Origin: Ischnura elegans
Taxonomy: Eukaryota > Arthropoda > Insecta > Odonata > Coenagrionidae
Direction: 5' to 3'
Assembly: GCF_921293095.1 (NCBI RefSeq)
Contig: NC_060252.1
Location: 43,958,881 to 44,022,880 of the forward strand
DNA: 64,000 bases
In this document: positions 1-12,654 of the stretch, in pieces
How positions within the stretch are numbered: position 1 is the first letter of the stretch
Layout: each line of letters opens with the position of its first letter
Made by a program: the position numbers and the translations under genes
The notes under the pieces: model-generated
What the model was told of the DNA's origin: nothing
The model's database searches: none
The model's input: the letters and a program-made list of their open reading frames with translations, nothing else

Positions 1-150
1 GGTGGGACGTTAAGCCGTGGTCCCCCTGGCGCCTTTCGTTAAGAGCAGTCTAATGCCGACGCCAGGTTTCTCTCCATCTTTTCTTACCTACTCTTCCATC
101 ATGGAGCAGATGACTGCAGCTGTCGGTCGCCTCCTCAAAATACCATTTTA
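1..150 (+). mobile_element. SINE (family b), partial copy cut by window edge
   Basis: The first ~150 bases match, on the opposite strand, the distal half of the tRNA-derived SINEs at 22028-22334 and 44598-44901. Shared pieces include the stretch around cgcctttcgttaagagcag at 30-48. The tRNA-like head would lie outside the window to the left. The copy ends near the motif aaataccat, as the other two do. Confidence 0.7.
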
Positions 151-1245
151 ATGGGATGACAGTTGTAAATACGAAAATCAAAGAATCGCCTCGCCTAAAA
201 AGCTATCATTGGAGCTAACACACAGAGAAATGGGAAAAATGATCGTTAGATTCAGGCTTAAGATACCTAAAACATCGTTGCATATTGCTGTGCCCCGGTG
301 TACTCATGCGGCAGTACAGTTGAAACTTCCTGTTATGAATATACCCGATCCAGAACCTGCCTCATAAGCGCGCTCAAGAGACCGCAATGCTGCAAACGTA
401 CGCATTATTTTATTCCCAGTATTTTGCCACTAATGCCACCTTAAGGACCGTTCCTTTTTTTGCGACGATCTGCGTACCATCTGGAGGCAAGGCGGAGCTC
501 CGTTAACTCGAGACCTTGAGAAGAAAATCCATCCATCACTTATTTTTCGTTTTCCATCCCGCAAGCGCACAGCCTGCTACCAAGTCCCCTTTAGGAGTGA
601 AATTTCACGGAAGCGGAATAATGAGAGAATGATGACAGCTCGCCCTTGAAAAGTGTGTGGGACGCAGACGTGTGAATTCGATGGTGTACCGACCCAACTT
701 AATGTATAGAAACAATTTGAAATGAATGAAAATTTTATTCTGACATTTTTATGGATATCTAAAGGAAATAGATGCAATCTTAAATGGCTAGGATATGCTT
801 TTTTAAAGCAATTTCTTCTGTCCTCAAGGCAACCAACTAATAACAATGGTTGATTGGAATGTGTTTCTTTTTTAAATTATGATATATTTTACTCTTTTTC
901 CCGTCTATTGGAGGTGGAACTCTAAAAATGGTTTACAGAAGTGCAGTGTTGATAGTGTTTTGACCCAACTTGATGATTATAAACAACTAGAAATTTGTGA
1001 AAATAATTTCGTGAACATAAATGTTTGGGAAATAGATTAATCGACAAATGGTAAAAATATTATAGGGTTCATCATGTTAGACTTTCAACAGATTAAGCCT
1101 GAGAACTTCTTCTGAGCACTCTGAAATTGCAAACTATCGGAGGTTGCTTCCAAGGACAACGAAATTAAAAATGATGGAGTATCATCGAGAATAAAATTTT
1201 AATAGTACGTGTGAGAACAAATGAAAATTAGCGTGGTGATATGGT
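151..1245. other. no gene seen; one weak local duplication
   Basis: AT-rich sequence with short ORFs only. A roughly 75 bp stretch near 690-765 (starting gacccaactt) recurs in diverged form near 968-1040 in the same orientation, so a small ancient duplication is likely. Confidence 0.4.
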
Positions 1246-1283
1246 AAGCGGGTTGAATATTAGCTTAAATATTCAACCCGCTT
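1246..1283. repeat. perfect 16 bp hairpin
   Basis: aagcgggttgaatatt is followed by a 6-base loop (agctta) and its exact reverse complement. The stem has no mismatch. No T-run follows directly and no gene lies adjacent, so a terminator role is not supported. It may be a footprint of an excised inverted-repeat element or a structured RNA. Confidence 0.8.
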
Positions 1284-1745
1284 TCTTTCGCAACTCTTTT
1301 GCTCAATCATTTGTTTTCTTTTGAGTGCACCTCCTCTCGTGGCAGCGAAGAGAACTAAACAGCGCGCGTACGAGGGTGGTTCCTCCGTGAATGGCGGCCG
1401 TCATTATGAATGCACAACCTGGATCGCCAGCCAGCCGTCGTTTGTTATCCCGTCATGCCACGGCCGTCAAATGCGCGGGAGGGGAAGCTCGGATTCCCGC
1501 CTCAGTCACGCTCCGGTATGCGTCAAACGAGCGAGACCTCAAAGAGCTGCTCCTGCCGTTGTTGCAAGGGAAAGAACAACACAACTACTGAGTAAGGGGC
1601 GAGGAACAAAGGAGGATGTATTTTCGCAAAGTGGAGGGAATCCTAGTATCCTTGTTCTCTAAGGGAACGATATTACCCACATTTCTACACAAAATCGTTG
1701 CTTGTGGCCGTATCTGAGCTTGGCATACGGTGAAAATAACAATTA
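1284..1745. other. no gene seen; moderately GC-rich patch
   Basis: 1320-1560 is richer in GC and CpG than the flanks and carries overlapping ORFs in all three forward frames (113, 66 and 61 codons). None resembles a known protein and none has clear splice signals. Confidence 0.3.
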
Positions 1746-2195
1746 GTGTTATCCTGTGTTAACGGTATGTGTATTGGAAAACAAAAGCTTGACGAAGTGA
1801 AAGAGTTTTGTTACTTAGGAAGCCAAATTACCAACAATGGGCGAAGCATGATAGAAATTGTCTGTAGAATGGCGCAGGTGAAGAGGACGTTCTACGAAAA
1901 GAAGAATCTTCTAACAGCGGAGAATAAAAGCATAGAGTTAGGGAAACAATTCATTAGATGGTACTCAAGGAGCACGTTGACTGCAGCAGAGAAGTCAAAA
2001 GTGGACATATTGGAAATGCGGTGCTACCATATGATGAAGGTACAATGAATCGATAGGGTAAGTAATGAGAAAGTGATAAGAGAAGTGGGTGAAAAGAGAA
2101 CTCTTCGGTGTTACATCGGGCAGGTTATAAAGTATGTGGACGAGGAGGAATACGTCACCACGAAAAAGCGAGCGGATAACATAGCGGGATGAAGA
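1746..2195 (+). pseudogene. LINE (endonuclease-reverse transcriptase type, family B) C-terminal remnant
   Basis: Translation contains FCYLGSQITNNGRS, then KKNLLTAEN, RWYSRSTL and LEMRCYHMMK. This order is typical of the region after the reverse transcriptase palm in RTE/jockey-like non-LTR elements usually annotated endonuclease-reverse transcriptase. The 100-codon frame stops at 2046, but the homology continues past that stop (IDRVSNEKVIREVGEKRT). Compared with the usual order there is a gap between the ELGKQ and RWYSRSTL segments, so both deletion and nonsense decay are present. The downstream part parallels the minus-strand remnant at 47105-47428. It is a dead 5'-truncated copy. Confidence 0.75.
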
Positions 2196-4565
2196 GCTAT
2201 GTCAAACTAATTTTAGAATTGTTTACTTATGATGATGATAATTACCCGCACTATCATTTTGGTTTAAGTATTTGTTTATGGTTGGTTTACATGAAACATT
2301 TCACGAATTCATCCGCTGTCTTCCATCTATCGTCATCTGTCATAATTGTGTTTTTTCTTTAACTCAAAATTTGGCATAAATTTTTTCATCCTGTTAAAAT
2401 ATACCATTCTCTTCCTCAACCTCTCCCGCTTACCATTATTCATTCCCTCATCATAGATTTCAGCATTTTCTCCACACTCGGCACTCACTTCCTTCAAAAT
2501 GTTTCTCCTTCTGCAACTCCTCCAGAAGTTTCATATCCTCACCCACCATGCCATTTTTCCTCTTATTCCATTTCCCTTCCTGCAATCTTTTCCTAACTCG
2601 AATTTGAAGAGCCTCCTGCCATTCCGAGTCCTCCTTCCTTAAGTACCTACACACAGCCTTGCCGAACTCCACTAAAATAACACAACATCTGACGAATACA
2701 GCAAACCAAAACCACCAAAGCTAACAAAAAGAAATAGGACAATGAGCCATGGTAGAACAGTCGTTAAAATCACTGGAGGGCACAAGTTGATTCGTGGGAA
2801 TTGAAGTATATTGGAACATGGGGATGGAGTATAAATAAAAAAAAATTTTGTTGATTATACGGGGAGTTGTAATACTTCTCAAGAAATTATTCAGTATAGG
2901 AGTTTAGATTGAGGGGAATGAGAATAATTATTCATAGGGTTTTTCACATGCCCAATGTGTCTCAGAATGCGACCTATCCACCGTGTTCTTTGTAAAAATT
3001 TCGGCGTCCAACTTTTATTCTACTCTGTATACCTCCTTTATTCTAACCTGGTATTTTTATCTGTTATCACTGAAATTTTAGTCTAAATAACCTTCCAATA
3101 ACATTTTGTCATTGTCCACCCTTCCAATCGCCAGAGTGATACCGAATAAAAATAGTATTACGCATTCCCTTCTTGTTTCCAAAAGTTTTACTGAGGGAAA
3201 CGACAAAAACATTTCTTGAGACAAATTATATTTACTTCATTATATATTATTAGGCTAGGAATATAAAAAAACTAATTGATTGGTACACATAAAAATAAAA
3301 AGCCTTTCACATAAGATTCGCTAGGCACAATCTCTGGTGGCTTACTATGAGAGGTGTAACCTATAACGATCACTTGCGTAGCATACTGAAGTCTGAAAGA
3401 CAAAAAGAAGAGAATAAAATAAATTTTCAGAAGATTTATCAAAGAAATGTCAGAGATTTAATGAAATAAGCACAGATCCTTTGCACATGATACCGATTCG
3501 TACGGATGATAAATTCGCTACTGAGGAATTCCAAAATGGCTTCAAGGAAAATTAAATATGATTTAATATACAGCTCACAAATTTAACACTTCAATAATTA
3601 TTTTAATTAATGCTGAGCTTCCTTTCTCCAAACTACGATCAGTAATAACTTGGGACAAAATTACAATATGACGTGGATATAAGAAGTTAAAAATACATGA
3701 TAATCAACCTCGTTGAGGTCATTGGAGTTGAAGATTATATGAAATTCCTTGCCCTCCTTAGACACCACTTAAAACGACATTTTTCAAGGCGAAAATGTTG
3801 AATATAAAGCTTGAATATTGAAGATGTGATATGAATCAAATGCCATGGACTGCTATTGCCTTGTGCTATATGATTTTTACAATGCTATTTTTTTACGGAA
3901 ATGAAGTATATAAATAAATTTTCTTGTATATTCAACTACAAGCTGCCCAATAATATTATCCTATCGTTACCTACTAATGCGTGATATTCAAGTCGTGTGA
4001 TGACATATTGATAGCTTGGGCTATCTAAAAAGAGGAATTGCCGTTTGCAATGTCAATGTTAGACTTGAATAGTCACTCCTCTTACATGTGCACCTACTTT
4101 GTACAGTAGATTTCCCATAAAAATTTATGTAAAATGCTTAATTTCCTTTTTAATGTATACAATTTTATTTTCTAACCCTAATTCACTTAAAATAGAATTG
4201 AATAGTCCAGATGAATATATTCCATGACTAAATATTTTTTTTAATTTATAATTTGGCCAATAAAAATTATGATTAATCGGAAATGCACATACACGTCTAG
4301 TTAGAATTGGAGAGTAAGATCTACGACCACTGTCCCTGCCACATCCAAAATTTGTCACAGTGGAGATATGTATATTAAAATCGAAGGCCACTTAATAGGA
4401 AATAATTCTATTAAAATGGGCACATCTGCATTGTATGTGTTAAAAACGCGCCAAGTAAAAAATCACTCTAGTCAAGCCAGCACTCTAGTTAACACACCAA
4501 CCCGACCCCCCCCCTAAATACGTAAATATTTTATGTATAAGAATACTATTTTCTTCCTTAATTTA
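2196..4565. other. no gene seen
   Basis: AT-rich sequence. A 70-codon Lys/Glu-rich frame on the minus strand (2460-2672) is too compositionally biased to call. No terminal repeats or target duplications were recognised. Confidence 0.35.
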
Positions 4566-4995
4566 TTCTCCCCGCACTAGAGCACTGCTCTCCAGTTTGG
4601 TCTACCGCCTGCTTCACTGATCTAAACTTACTCAACCGCCCTGTCAACTTCTTTCTTACTGTTGCCCGCCATCGAATCCCCACACTCAGATATCATGCCC
4701 GTGACTCCATCTTTTCCTCCCTCGGGATTTCTCACATAACTTACTGCCGTGTCTTATCTGATCTGATGTTTCTGCGTACAATATTCAGCGGTTCTCTCTG
4801 GACCAATGAAATTGTCCCTTTTTTACGTTTTCATGTTCCTCTTCGCCCCTTACATAATTAATATCTGCTTCACATTCCGCGATTCCGTCTTGCATCCATC
4901 AACGCTCTATAATCTAACGAACACCTTCCTTGTTTAACTCCTTAGCTTCAAATATTCCTTCCATAGACCCCTTTTCCTCGACCACTCTTTACTAA
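4566..4995 (+). pseudogene. LINE (family C) reverse-transcriptase C-terminal remnant
   Basis: From about 4568 the translation reads LPALEHCSPVWST, then DLNLLNRPVNFF, LRYHARDSIFSSLGI and LSDLMFLRTIFSGS. This matches the layout after the reverse transcriptase domain of CR1/jockey-type LINEs (LEYCSPVWSP ... LLGLPSLEYRR..GDL..TYKI). In another frame the extreme C-terminus NSLASNIPSIDPFSSTTLY follows, with a stop at 4993-4995. At least one frameshift therefore separates the two parts. It is a fossil copy with no upstream domains. Confidence 0.7.
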
Positions 4996-5269
4996 TCCTC
5001 CATAAAATTCCACCTGAACAATTCACCACTGTCTAATCCTTAATGCCCCTTGTTATGTTCAAATATTTTGTTTTTCCTTCGTTTCTTATTCATTTTTCTA
5101 TCTTTAAGCTGTTATTTATTTATGGAGAGCAACCAATGTAAAAGTCTTTTTACCGTTATTGGTGTAGTAAATGAATGTGTGAGAACATTTGTTGTATCCC
5201 TGGTAGGGTATCCATGACATGAAGCGACAACAGATGAGAGCAAAACGAACCCAATTTCACATCCATCAA

Positions 5270-5600
5270 AAGTGCAGAGCTCCTGCCCCTCCACCGTTGC
5301 ATGTCCTGCTCCCGCCCCCTCCCCTCCTTTCCCCGACGTCACGTGACCCTCCGCCGCGTGACCTATACGCGGAAATGGGTCAGTAGGTCGCCACGCGCCC
5401 CCATGCACCGCGACCCATTTATTGCGACCGGGGCTGAACTCTTTGCAAAAATAGATGAAACGGGGATTTGGGAGGGAAGGGGGATGCGTAAAATGCAGGA
5501 GACCAGGGGTGGGTGGGGAAATAGGGGGGGGTAGGTATTGCAGAGGTCACGTGGGATGATTGGGGGGGGGGGAGAGGTCGTACGCAATGGAGACGAACGA
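5270..5600. other. GC/CpG-rich island with homopolymer G runs
   Basis: A short island with C-rich then G-rich strands, a GACGTCACGTGAC site near 5335-5347 (CRE half joined to an E-box CACGTG) and G runs at 5525-5531 and 5561-5570. Both strands carry ORFs of about 77-104 codons, which is expected from the composition. It could be a CpG-island promoter, but no TATA box or initiator is evident. Confidence 0.3.
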
Positions 5601-7502
5601 ACCCTGATGACCATTTCGCCCATAATGCATGCATTCCAAACCACTGCATGAAATGAGCGAGTTGAGAATGCACACATTATACATATCTAGCATTTTTTGC
5701 TTTGGATACCTGTGAAAATAAGTATTTATAAGTAAATATACATAAGTTTTGAGAATTTAAGGGTTTTTAGTATGTGCGTTCATTAAATTTATTTTATTGC
5801 CAATTATGATTGCTTGAAATGTATAAAGACCTATATTTCTGTTATATTTCGATCAGCCAACAATTTATCTAGCCTTCTGTGACGAAAAATGGACGACCAT
5901 AACCCTCTCGCAACTAAGTTAATGACGTAAATAACTCATGCAGCGCTGGCCACCGCTTGTCAGCCGCACCCTGGCCTTGTGAACGTATTCCCGGGCCTCG
6001 CACTAAGTGACGTTTTTTAATGAAGCCTTCGAGACGTATCCAAAGGCAACTTGTCTCTCAGCCTCCGCGTCCGAATTCAGACTGATTCAAATCAACCATT
6101 TTTAGAGCCAACAACGGTCCGTCAGTAACTATTCGATTGGCTGGTGTGTCCTGCTACTCGTTGGTGCATATTACGATTATCAACTCCGTATTAATATATT
6201 TATACGTCTACACAGGTCTACGCGTATTATTATACTGAAATCTCGTATCTCCGTTGAAGTGAAAATACTCCCATAATTTGACAGAGAAGTCGTCCACTGA
6301 AACGCCCAACGCCATAAGAAACTTAATTTATATGTTCTATCTTTCTCTCTCATCTCCGTACGCCCAGTAATATGCCCTCTCATACGTAATAATTATGACA
6401 AAATAAGGAATTCGTAAACGTTTCTCGGTATTTGACCTAGTGCACTTTTTTTAGAGCTAAATAGAAAATGCATCACAAGGAAGAGACTAACCTCCACTAA
6501 AAAGGCAGCGTGGTATTAGACCATGTTATAACGAAAGGACAATGGGAAGAATATAAGAGGGCTCTAAGGTATGATGATTGAAAGGTACAAACTCTTTCGA
6601 GATTTCTATGACTTAGGGTAGTGAAAATATAAATATTGACGATTTATAATCCTCATGAACTCACCGCAAATATAGTTACTATTGCTTCTTAAATACATTT
6701 ATATAATTTTTAGCGAAGAAATATATGTCCAAAGTTATAACATGCTCTTGAAATCTCCCTCGTCTTAGAAAAGTTAAGTTTTAGAACCTACGGTTCTGGA
6801 TTTAATTTTGGTACTTTGATTAACTGAGATTGATAATATCGCTATGTAATTTCTCATGGAGTCTACGAAAGGAGAGGAAACTTTTAGAATGGATACGGAG
6901 GAGACGGTGTGAATAGGATATACTAAGTCGGGAGGGACTGTTAAAATCCGTGTTTTGGTTAGAAGACAGTTAAGAAAACGAAGTTGAGATTAGGATTTAG
7001 ATGGAGATAGAAATAGGTGGTTAGAACAGGCTGGGGTAATTCACGTAAAACTGTATGCAAATTTACCTTACATCGTATAATAATTTAATGGATGAAAAGT
7101 ATTTTTCCCTCTTTGAGTCTTTCTTTCTCTTAATAGTTAAATGGATGAAAAGTATTTATTATTCATTGAGCCTTTCGCGGTTCATGGTTAATAAAATAAA
7201 ATTTTTCGGATCTTAAGTATTTATTTTGAGAAAACCGGAGTTATCGCCAGGATCAACAGATTTAAACCTATTCTGTTTCGTGATATGATAGAAAACCGAA
7301 AACATAAACACTATTTCAACAGGAATGGCGGCCGTCAACTGAGAATTTCCTGGATGCCCGTTTTTAACCGACTCTCCTGCTCAGCCTCCATTCCCTCCCT
7401 CATTTATCGCGACGACCTCTGAAGTTACGTTAGTTACTACACCCAACCCACTGACTTGACGAGAACATATTTCAATCCAAACCGAAAGCAGCACGATCGC
7501 TT
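5601..7502. other. no gene seen
   Basis: AT-rich unique sequence. A 16-base motif (aatggatgaaaagtat) occurs twice near 7087 and 7139. No terminal repeats or coding signals were recognised. Confidence 0.3.
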
Positions 7503-7536
7503 TTGAAGAAGCGACCGGCAGCGGTCGCGAAACGTC
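7503..7536 (+). ncRNA. solo hammerhead-ribozyme-like motif (Penelope-type)
   Basis: TTGAAGA (6 of 7 to the CUGANGA core) is followed by a six-pair stem gcgacc/ggtcgc with loop ggcagc, then GAAAC and GTC. This is the order of hammerhead core elements: box 1, stem II, GAAA box, minimal stem III, GUH cleavage site. No inverted copy and no ORF start were found beside it. A convincing stem I is not visible, so activity is doubtful. It is probably a decayed Penelope-like terminal repeat. Confidence 0.45.
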
Positions 7537-8104
7537 GTGAGATAACTCGTACTAGAAGGTATTTGTAGTTCATTGAATGCAATCAATCAATCCTGGAGCA
7601 TATAATCATTTCTCGTCGACACCGCACAAAGGATACAATAGGGTGGCTTCCTATTATTTTTTTATTGCCTAAATCAAAAGATTATCACCCCTGGAGTACA
7701 TATTTCACGCTTTTATATTTTTGAATTACTATAACTATTTTTCGCGATTAAATGAAAAGTGTACATTTTCAAGCGCGCGAAAACGCGACGGCTAGGTGTG
7801 AATGCTGGGAAAAGCCCGTGTGACGTCTGGCTGCTGCTGTGTGAGGCCACCTGGGTGCGAGGCTATGAACGCCGCTACGATGCAGGCTGCTTGCTGCCGA
7901 GCATGGCGGAAGGGTAGAGTACCCTGCTAGCAGTTAGCGCTTGGCTTAAAAAAAGATTATTAATACATTATCAAACGAAGGAAACTTTCCGAAATTAGCC
8001 AATTTTAATAGGTGATTATTAAGAGATTTTTCCCTGAGCTCTGTTCCTCATGCATCTCAGACGATGTAAAATTCCTATCTACTCGTATAGAATCTAGGTC
8101 CCTG

Positions 8105-8527
8105 TGACGTCACGTGGAGTGGCATCCCATGGGCGCGAATATGGCCTTTTTCAAATGAGGTTAAAATTGACCATTGACATTCACCTAAACTGTGACTCCT
8201 AAAACCAAATAATTTGTATATTATGAATACACTAACGTTAGGTAACGAATCGCAATCAATGCCTTTCGTTTTCTTTGATGAAGGAAACCATCCTATTAAA
8301 AGGGGATTGAGGCGTACGTAGGAAATACTTGTCGGAAGGGCGGCCATAGGTGGTCATGAAACGCTCCCGCTCAAATCTTGGAAAATCAATACTCCGCTCA
8401 TCTCGCAAGTTCATTCCGATTTCGAGGTCATCCGATTGTGACGTCACGGGTGCATGTGTACTGATGGAGGGGGCAGGGAGTTGGGGAGGGGAGGGTGACG
8501 TCTGCAGAGGGAGGGGCAGTGACGTCA
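8105..8527. promoter_or_regulatory. cluster of three perfect CRE sites (TGACGTCA)
   Basis: The CREB/ATF-type palindrome TGACGTCA occurs at 8105-8112, 8439-8446 and 8520-8527, with a half site gtgacgtct at 8494-8502. The interval 8400-8530 is GC-rich with G-rich runs. That density is unlikely by chance in AT-rich DNA. An enhancer or promoter is plausible, but no exon is recognised nearby. Confidence 0.4.
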
Positions 8528-8619
8528 CTTCCGAAAAGTTATTGCCGCAGTTACACTCGCTGACTCGTTGTTACTCCGAAAAAAAATCCCCCTCGCGACG
8601 ACCTCTGAAGTTATGATTT

Positions 8620-9399
8620 TATTCAATGAGAACCGGATTCTGTTCGGTGGGGGAATAAAAACAATTGAAGCGCGGAGACGGAAAGCGTTCGATTTTTGTC
8701 GTGTTACGAATACCGCAATGAATGAAAATATTGGCCAGTCAATTGAAGCGGTGAGATGGGAAAGGATGTAAGCCACTAAATGTGAATTTTACATGAGACG
8801 AAACAAAGAGGTTTGCCAACATTGTGATGCTTATATTAGTCAATCGTAGCAACTGATGTGTTGTACCAATTGGATTTTTAGCATTGGCATGTTCATTTAC
8901 TGCTTCTCCAAAAAAAAAAAAACGAAATTTCAATTTTTTGTGACTTACTACCTTTCCCATCTCAACAGTTCAATTATTTTCTTAAGTCTTATTTTTCATT
9001 ACATTGAGAGAGAAAGAGAGAGGGATACCAAAGGAGATGCTATATATTATCACCATCATCTCGTTTTACTTTGGCCCAATTCATTCGATTTTTCTCACAC
9101 ACCATTTTCATCTTATTTTTCAAAAGGATTTTCTTGAATTAATGAAATAAATAAGTTCTTTATTATAAATTAATAAGGCCTTGAGATCAGCGTAGTTTTG
9201 AACCTATTGGCACGTGATTGCAAAATATTTACTTGTTTGATTGAGTCTATTCTCTCATATCATGAGTATCAGACAAGCTTTACCGATCGTTATACTTAAA
9301 AAAAACATGAATAAGTAGGTATGTAATGGATTAAAAAGTCTTTTAAATGTGTTAAATAACAGTTATTTACCAGATCCAAGTTAAAGGGTCCATTCTGGG
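8620..9399. other. no gene seen
   Basis: AT-rich, with a short GA-rich microsatellite-like stretch near 9005-9024. Only short incidental ORFs are present. Confidence 0.3.
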
Positions 9400-9666
9400 C
9401 AGATGAGTAGCCAAGAATTTCGTTCGTGGGAGGGTCCAAAACCAGGAGGGAAAATTTTTGAAAAACGGGGTTTAAAGCAGAGGGTTATAAACTAATTTTA
9501 ATACTTTTCACAATGAAAAAACTTCATATGTCAAATAAATCGTTTTTTAATTCATGATTGTTGAATATTATGTTTTCTTTAACTTAGGAAAGTAATTTTG
9601 TTTTTATATTTTAAGGGAGGAAGGGGAGTCCGGAATCCTCGGGCCTCCCCCCTTGCTATGCAACTA
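9400..9666. mobile_element. hAT-type MITE (267 bp)
   Basis: It begins CAGATGAGTAGCCAAG and ends CTTGCTATGCAACTA, imperfect inverted ends that start with CAG or TAG. It is flanked by attctggg (9392-9399) and attttggg (9667-9674), an 8 bp target duplication with one mismatch, as hAT transposases make. The inside is AT-rich, with G-rich subterminal segments and no coding capacity. Confidence 0.6.
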
Positions 9667-9879
9667 ATTTTGGGTAATAAACGCAATGTTAGGCCGAAAT
9701 TTTAGAGAATACATGTCTCACCTTTTACCTCACCTTCGCTATCTTAATTGTCTCCATAATTGATTAAATCAATTTTATCTTTCTAAAAACATGAAACGGT
9801 GGCGGAACCATAATTATTTCAAATAAGTGGACTACGTCAATGAGGCACCACTGTCACGAAGTAGCATGATTTATGTTGC

Positions 9880-10430
9880 CATTAAAGGCGCATTTTTATC
9901 GGTTTGCAAAAATGCACACAGAGCGGCGATGATGGCAGATTGATCCAATAATTCTCAATACAATAGAACCTCGTTTATCCGGATCAAAGATCTGAGAATA
10001 TATTCCACGAAAAGTACCGAATAAGATTACACTTTTCACATTCTTACCTTGCATGGATATCACCGTGTAGTGAGTTATATTATGGTCGATATCATTATGA
10101 ATAAATGGTAACTTTATGCATTACAATATTGTTTTTATTGATATTCCTTACGCTTCCGGTTCATCAGGATCAGGCCCTTCTGTATTTACTAAACATTAGT
10201 TACAGTGCAGAGAAAAACCATTGAAAAGCTATGAATTTGACCATTCACAAGGTAACTAATAAAATAAAATATTCGATTGATAGCCTTCATTATAAACTTA
10301 TTTATTCGCGATACTCGGAGCGGTCTGCCCGTTATGGACGAAAGTGGGGATTTTGGTAAACCCATTTAAATGCGCAGGGGGTGACAACACATCCAGATAC
10401 CGACTGAATAAACCAATATTGCGATACTCA
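9880..10430 (+). repeat. dispersed repeat family R, diverged copy
   Basis: Its left part (cgcatttttatcggtttgc near 9890) and right part (gtaaacccatttaaatgcgc near 10357) match the copies at 12655 and 39620. The middle is more diverged and expanded. Confidence 0.55.
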
Positions 10431-12654
10431 TGGTTTTGTAATTGAATTTACGTGTTGGTTAAATCTTCCTTTAACAATAAAAGACACTTTGTATTATAAG
10501 GAGTCCTTCCCCCACGTACAAGTTTCTAGTTTCGATTTAATCTTCAAACTAAATCTGGTTAAACTATATCAATCCAACCTATCGAGACTATGATAAAAAC
10601 TCTATGATATTTGATCACTGGGCCACTTATATTCGACCACTTTAAAGTTTCAACCATTCTTATCTAATCCTCAGATTCGAGGTATGTGGAAAATAGCTTT
10701 ATTGAACATCTGCATCAGGATAGTTAACCCGATATCTCTGATTTTCAGCCTCTAAATACCTCTCATTTTCACCCTTTTTCAAATACTAGCGCTTAAAAAA
10801 AATACTGGACACAACTGGATAGAAATGCCTACTCTCAAGTCACTGAATACTTCGGATTTCATGAATTTTTTTCATACCAGTCGAAATCCTTCTTGAAAGG
10901 CTTCAGAACCCAGACCGCCTTGCTCGAGGTCACACACGGCATCCGCCTTGCTATCAGCAACATATTCTTGGTTTCATTTATGATTTTTTTTGTACGATTA
11001 ATAAATAATTGCATACGTCAAAGTCTCCTGTTGAAACTGCAAAAATATTTAAGTCGCAAAAATCTGCATTGGCGTAAATCAAGGAAACCTATTCGTAACG
11101 GGTGTTAAACATCACTGATTAAAAATATAAAGTATGATTAGGAGTCGTCCACTTTATTAGCAAAATATATTTTGCCAGAGCAATAGATTTGTCCCTTCCT
11201 ACCTAATCTGCGGGAAAAATCTTAAAAAAAGAGAGGAGCGGGAATGAAAAATTCGTCGAAACAAAGGACTTGAGCATTAATCAGCACCCGACATCTTTTT
11301 TTTTTTTTTAATACGACGCGCAAGCTAGGGAGGCACGTTCTCATTTCATCCCTGTCCACCTGAATCTAGACGGTCGTCTTTCTTTCCCTCCTCGCTTCTT
11401 TCCTCGTGAAGCTGACGTGAAAATTATTTGAAGCGAAAAAGGACACGAGAGCGACGAGATTTCACGTTTTTTTCAGTCAACAACGTTTTCCCTCAAAGCG
11501 GGTGAAGTCAACACTCAAGCTTCTCACATTTAATAACAGCATTCAACAGAAAGGATTAAGTCATTAGCGCGCACTAAAGGAACAAATCTCTCAAAAGGGT
11601 TGTATTAAATGTCTTTTTATTAATTATAAAACAATTCACATTCATCTTTATTTAGGCATGTTATATTCTTCAGCTCCAGATGCTGTGGCTGGTAAGAACA
11701 CGATTGCCTAACTAATGGTCCCTGTTTCGTATCTCGCCTGTTTTGAAATTAGAAGTCCCAGAGATTTGTTGTTGTAATATTTAATTATTAAATTTTGCGT
11801 CATTTAAATATTCTATACAAAATGTAATATTATTTATTCATATTTACGTTTTGCTTTATAACTAAAAAGGGAAAATCGTTAGCCACATGAGTAGGATGAA
11901 GAATTAAAATGGTAAAATGCAGGTAGACGATGAGGATCGAGGAATCATAAATATAGGGCAATAAAAGGCAATTGCTGAATGGAGAGGACACATTCGAGTC
12001 GAATAGAACGGATGATTTCTGATGAAAGGATGATAAAAGTTACGGCAGAAGGTAGTTACAATATTAAGTACAACTGGAATAGAAATGAACCGAATATAGT
12101 TCGTAGATAGGAGTATCCGGCCCTTTGAGCATTTAATGAAACCTCCGTACACACGGAATTACTGGTGCCATAGTCGACCCAAATAACGGAAATTCCTTAA
12201 AATATAATAATACTTCAATGAAATGCATTTAAAAATAACACAAAATCAATGTGCGGTAAAATTTAAATACTTCATTGATTTGCATGCCTATATAAGTATA
12301 AATTTACAGCGCGGTAACAAGTAATAATTATTGAAGGAAACAGCGTAACTAGTAATTTCAATTAGGTTACTTAAGAGCATATTTAATAGGTTTTAATTCA
12401 CCATTTGAGTTGCTTGAGATTGAAGGTATTTTATAAAGGAAATACTAAATGGTTTAGTGCAAGCTTCTATTTTTTAATAAGCTGCTATTGGTACTTGAAG
12501 TTAAAAAAAAAGAACTCTTTTGTTCTTTCCACCTCTTTTTAGGTTATCTACCTCTCTTCTCAAAGTATAGCGTTTCCATCAAAGCAGCTATCCGTACAAA
12601 AGAGATATATTTCACTTCAACCCATTTCGTTGCTCCACCATTCCCAGCCAAATA
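10431..12654. other. no gene seen
   Basis: AT-rich sequence. Candidate ORFs (71 codons at 10893, 82 codons minus at 11904) show no recognisable domain. Confidence 0.3.

Noticed and set aside
2460..2672. Lys/Glu-rich minus-strand ORF
   Set aside because: The composition of a C/T-rich strand explains it; no domain order seen.
9961..10025. pogo/Tigger-like start (tagaacctcgtttatccgga)
   Set aside because: No matching inverted end and no TA duplication could be located, so not annotated as an element.
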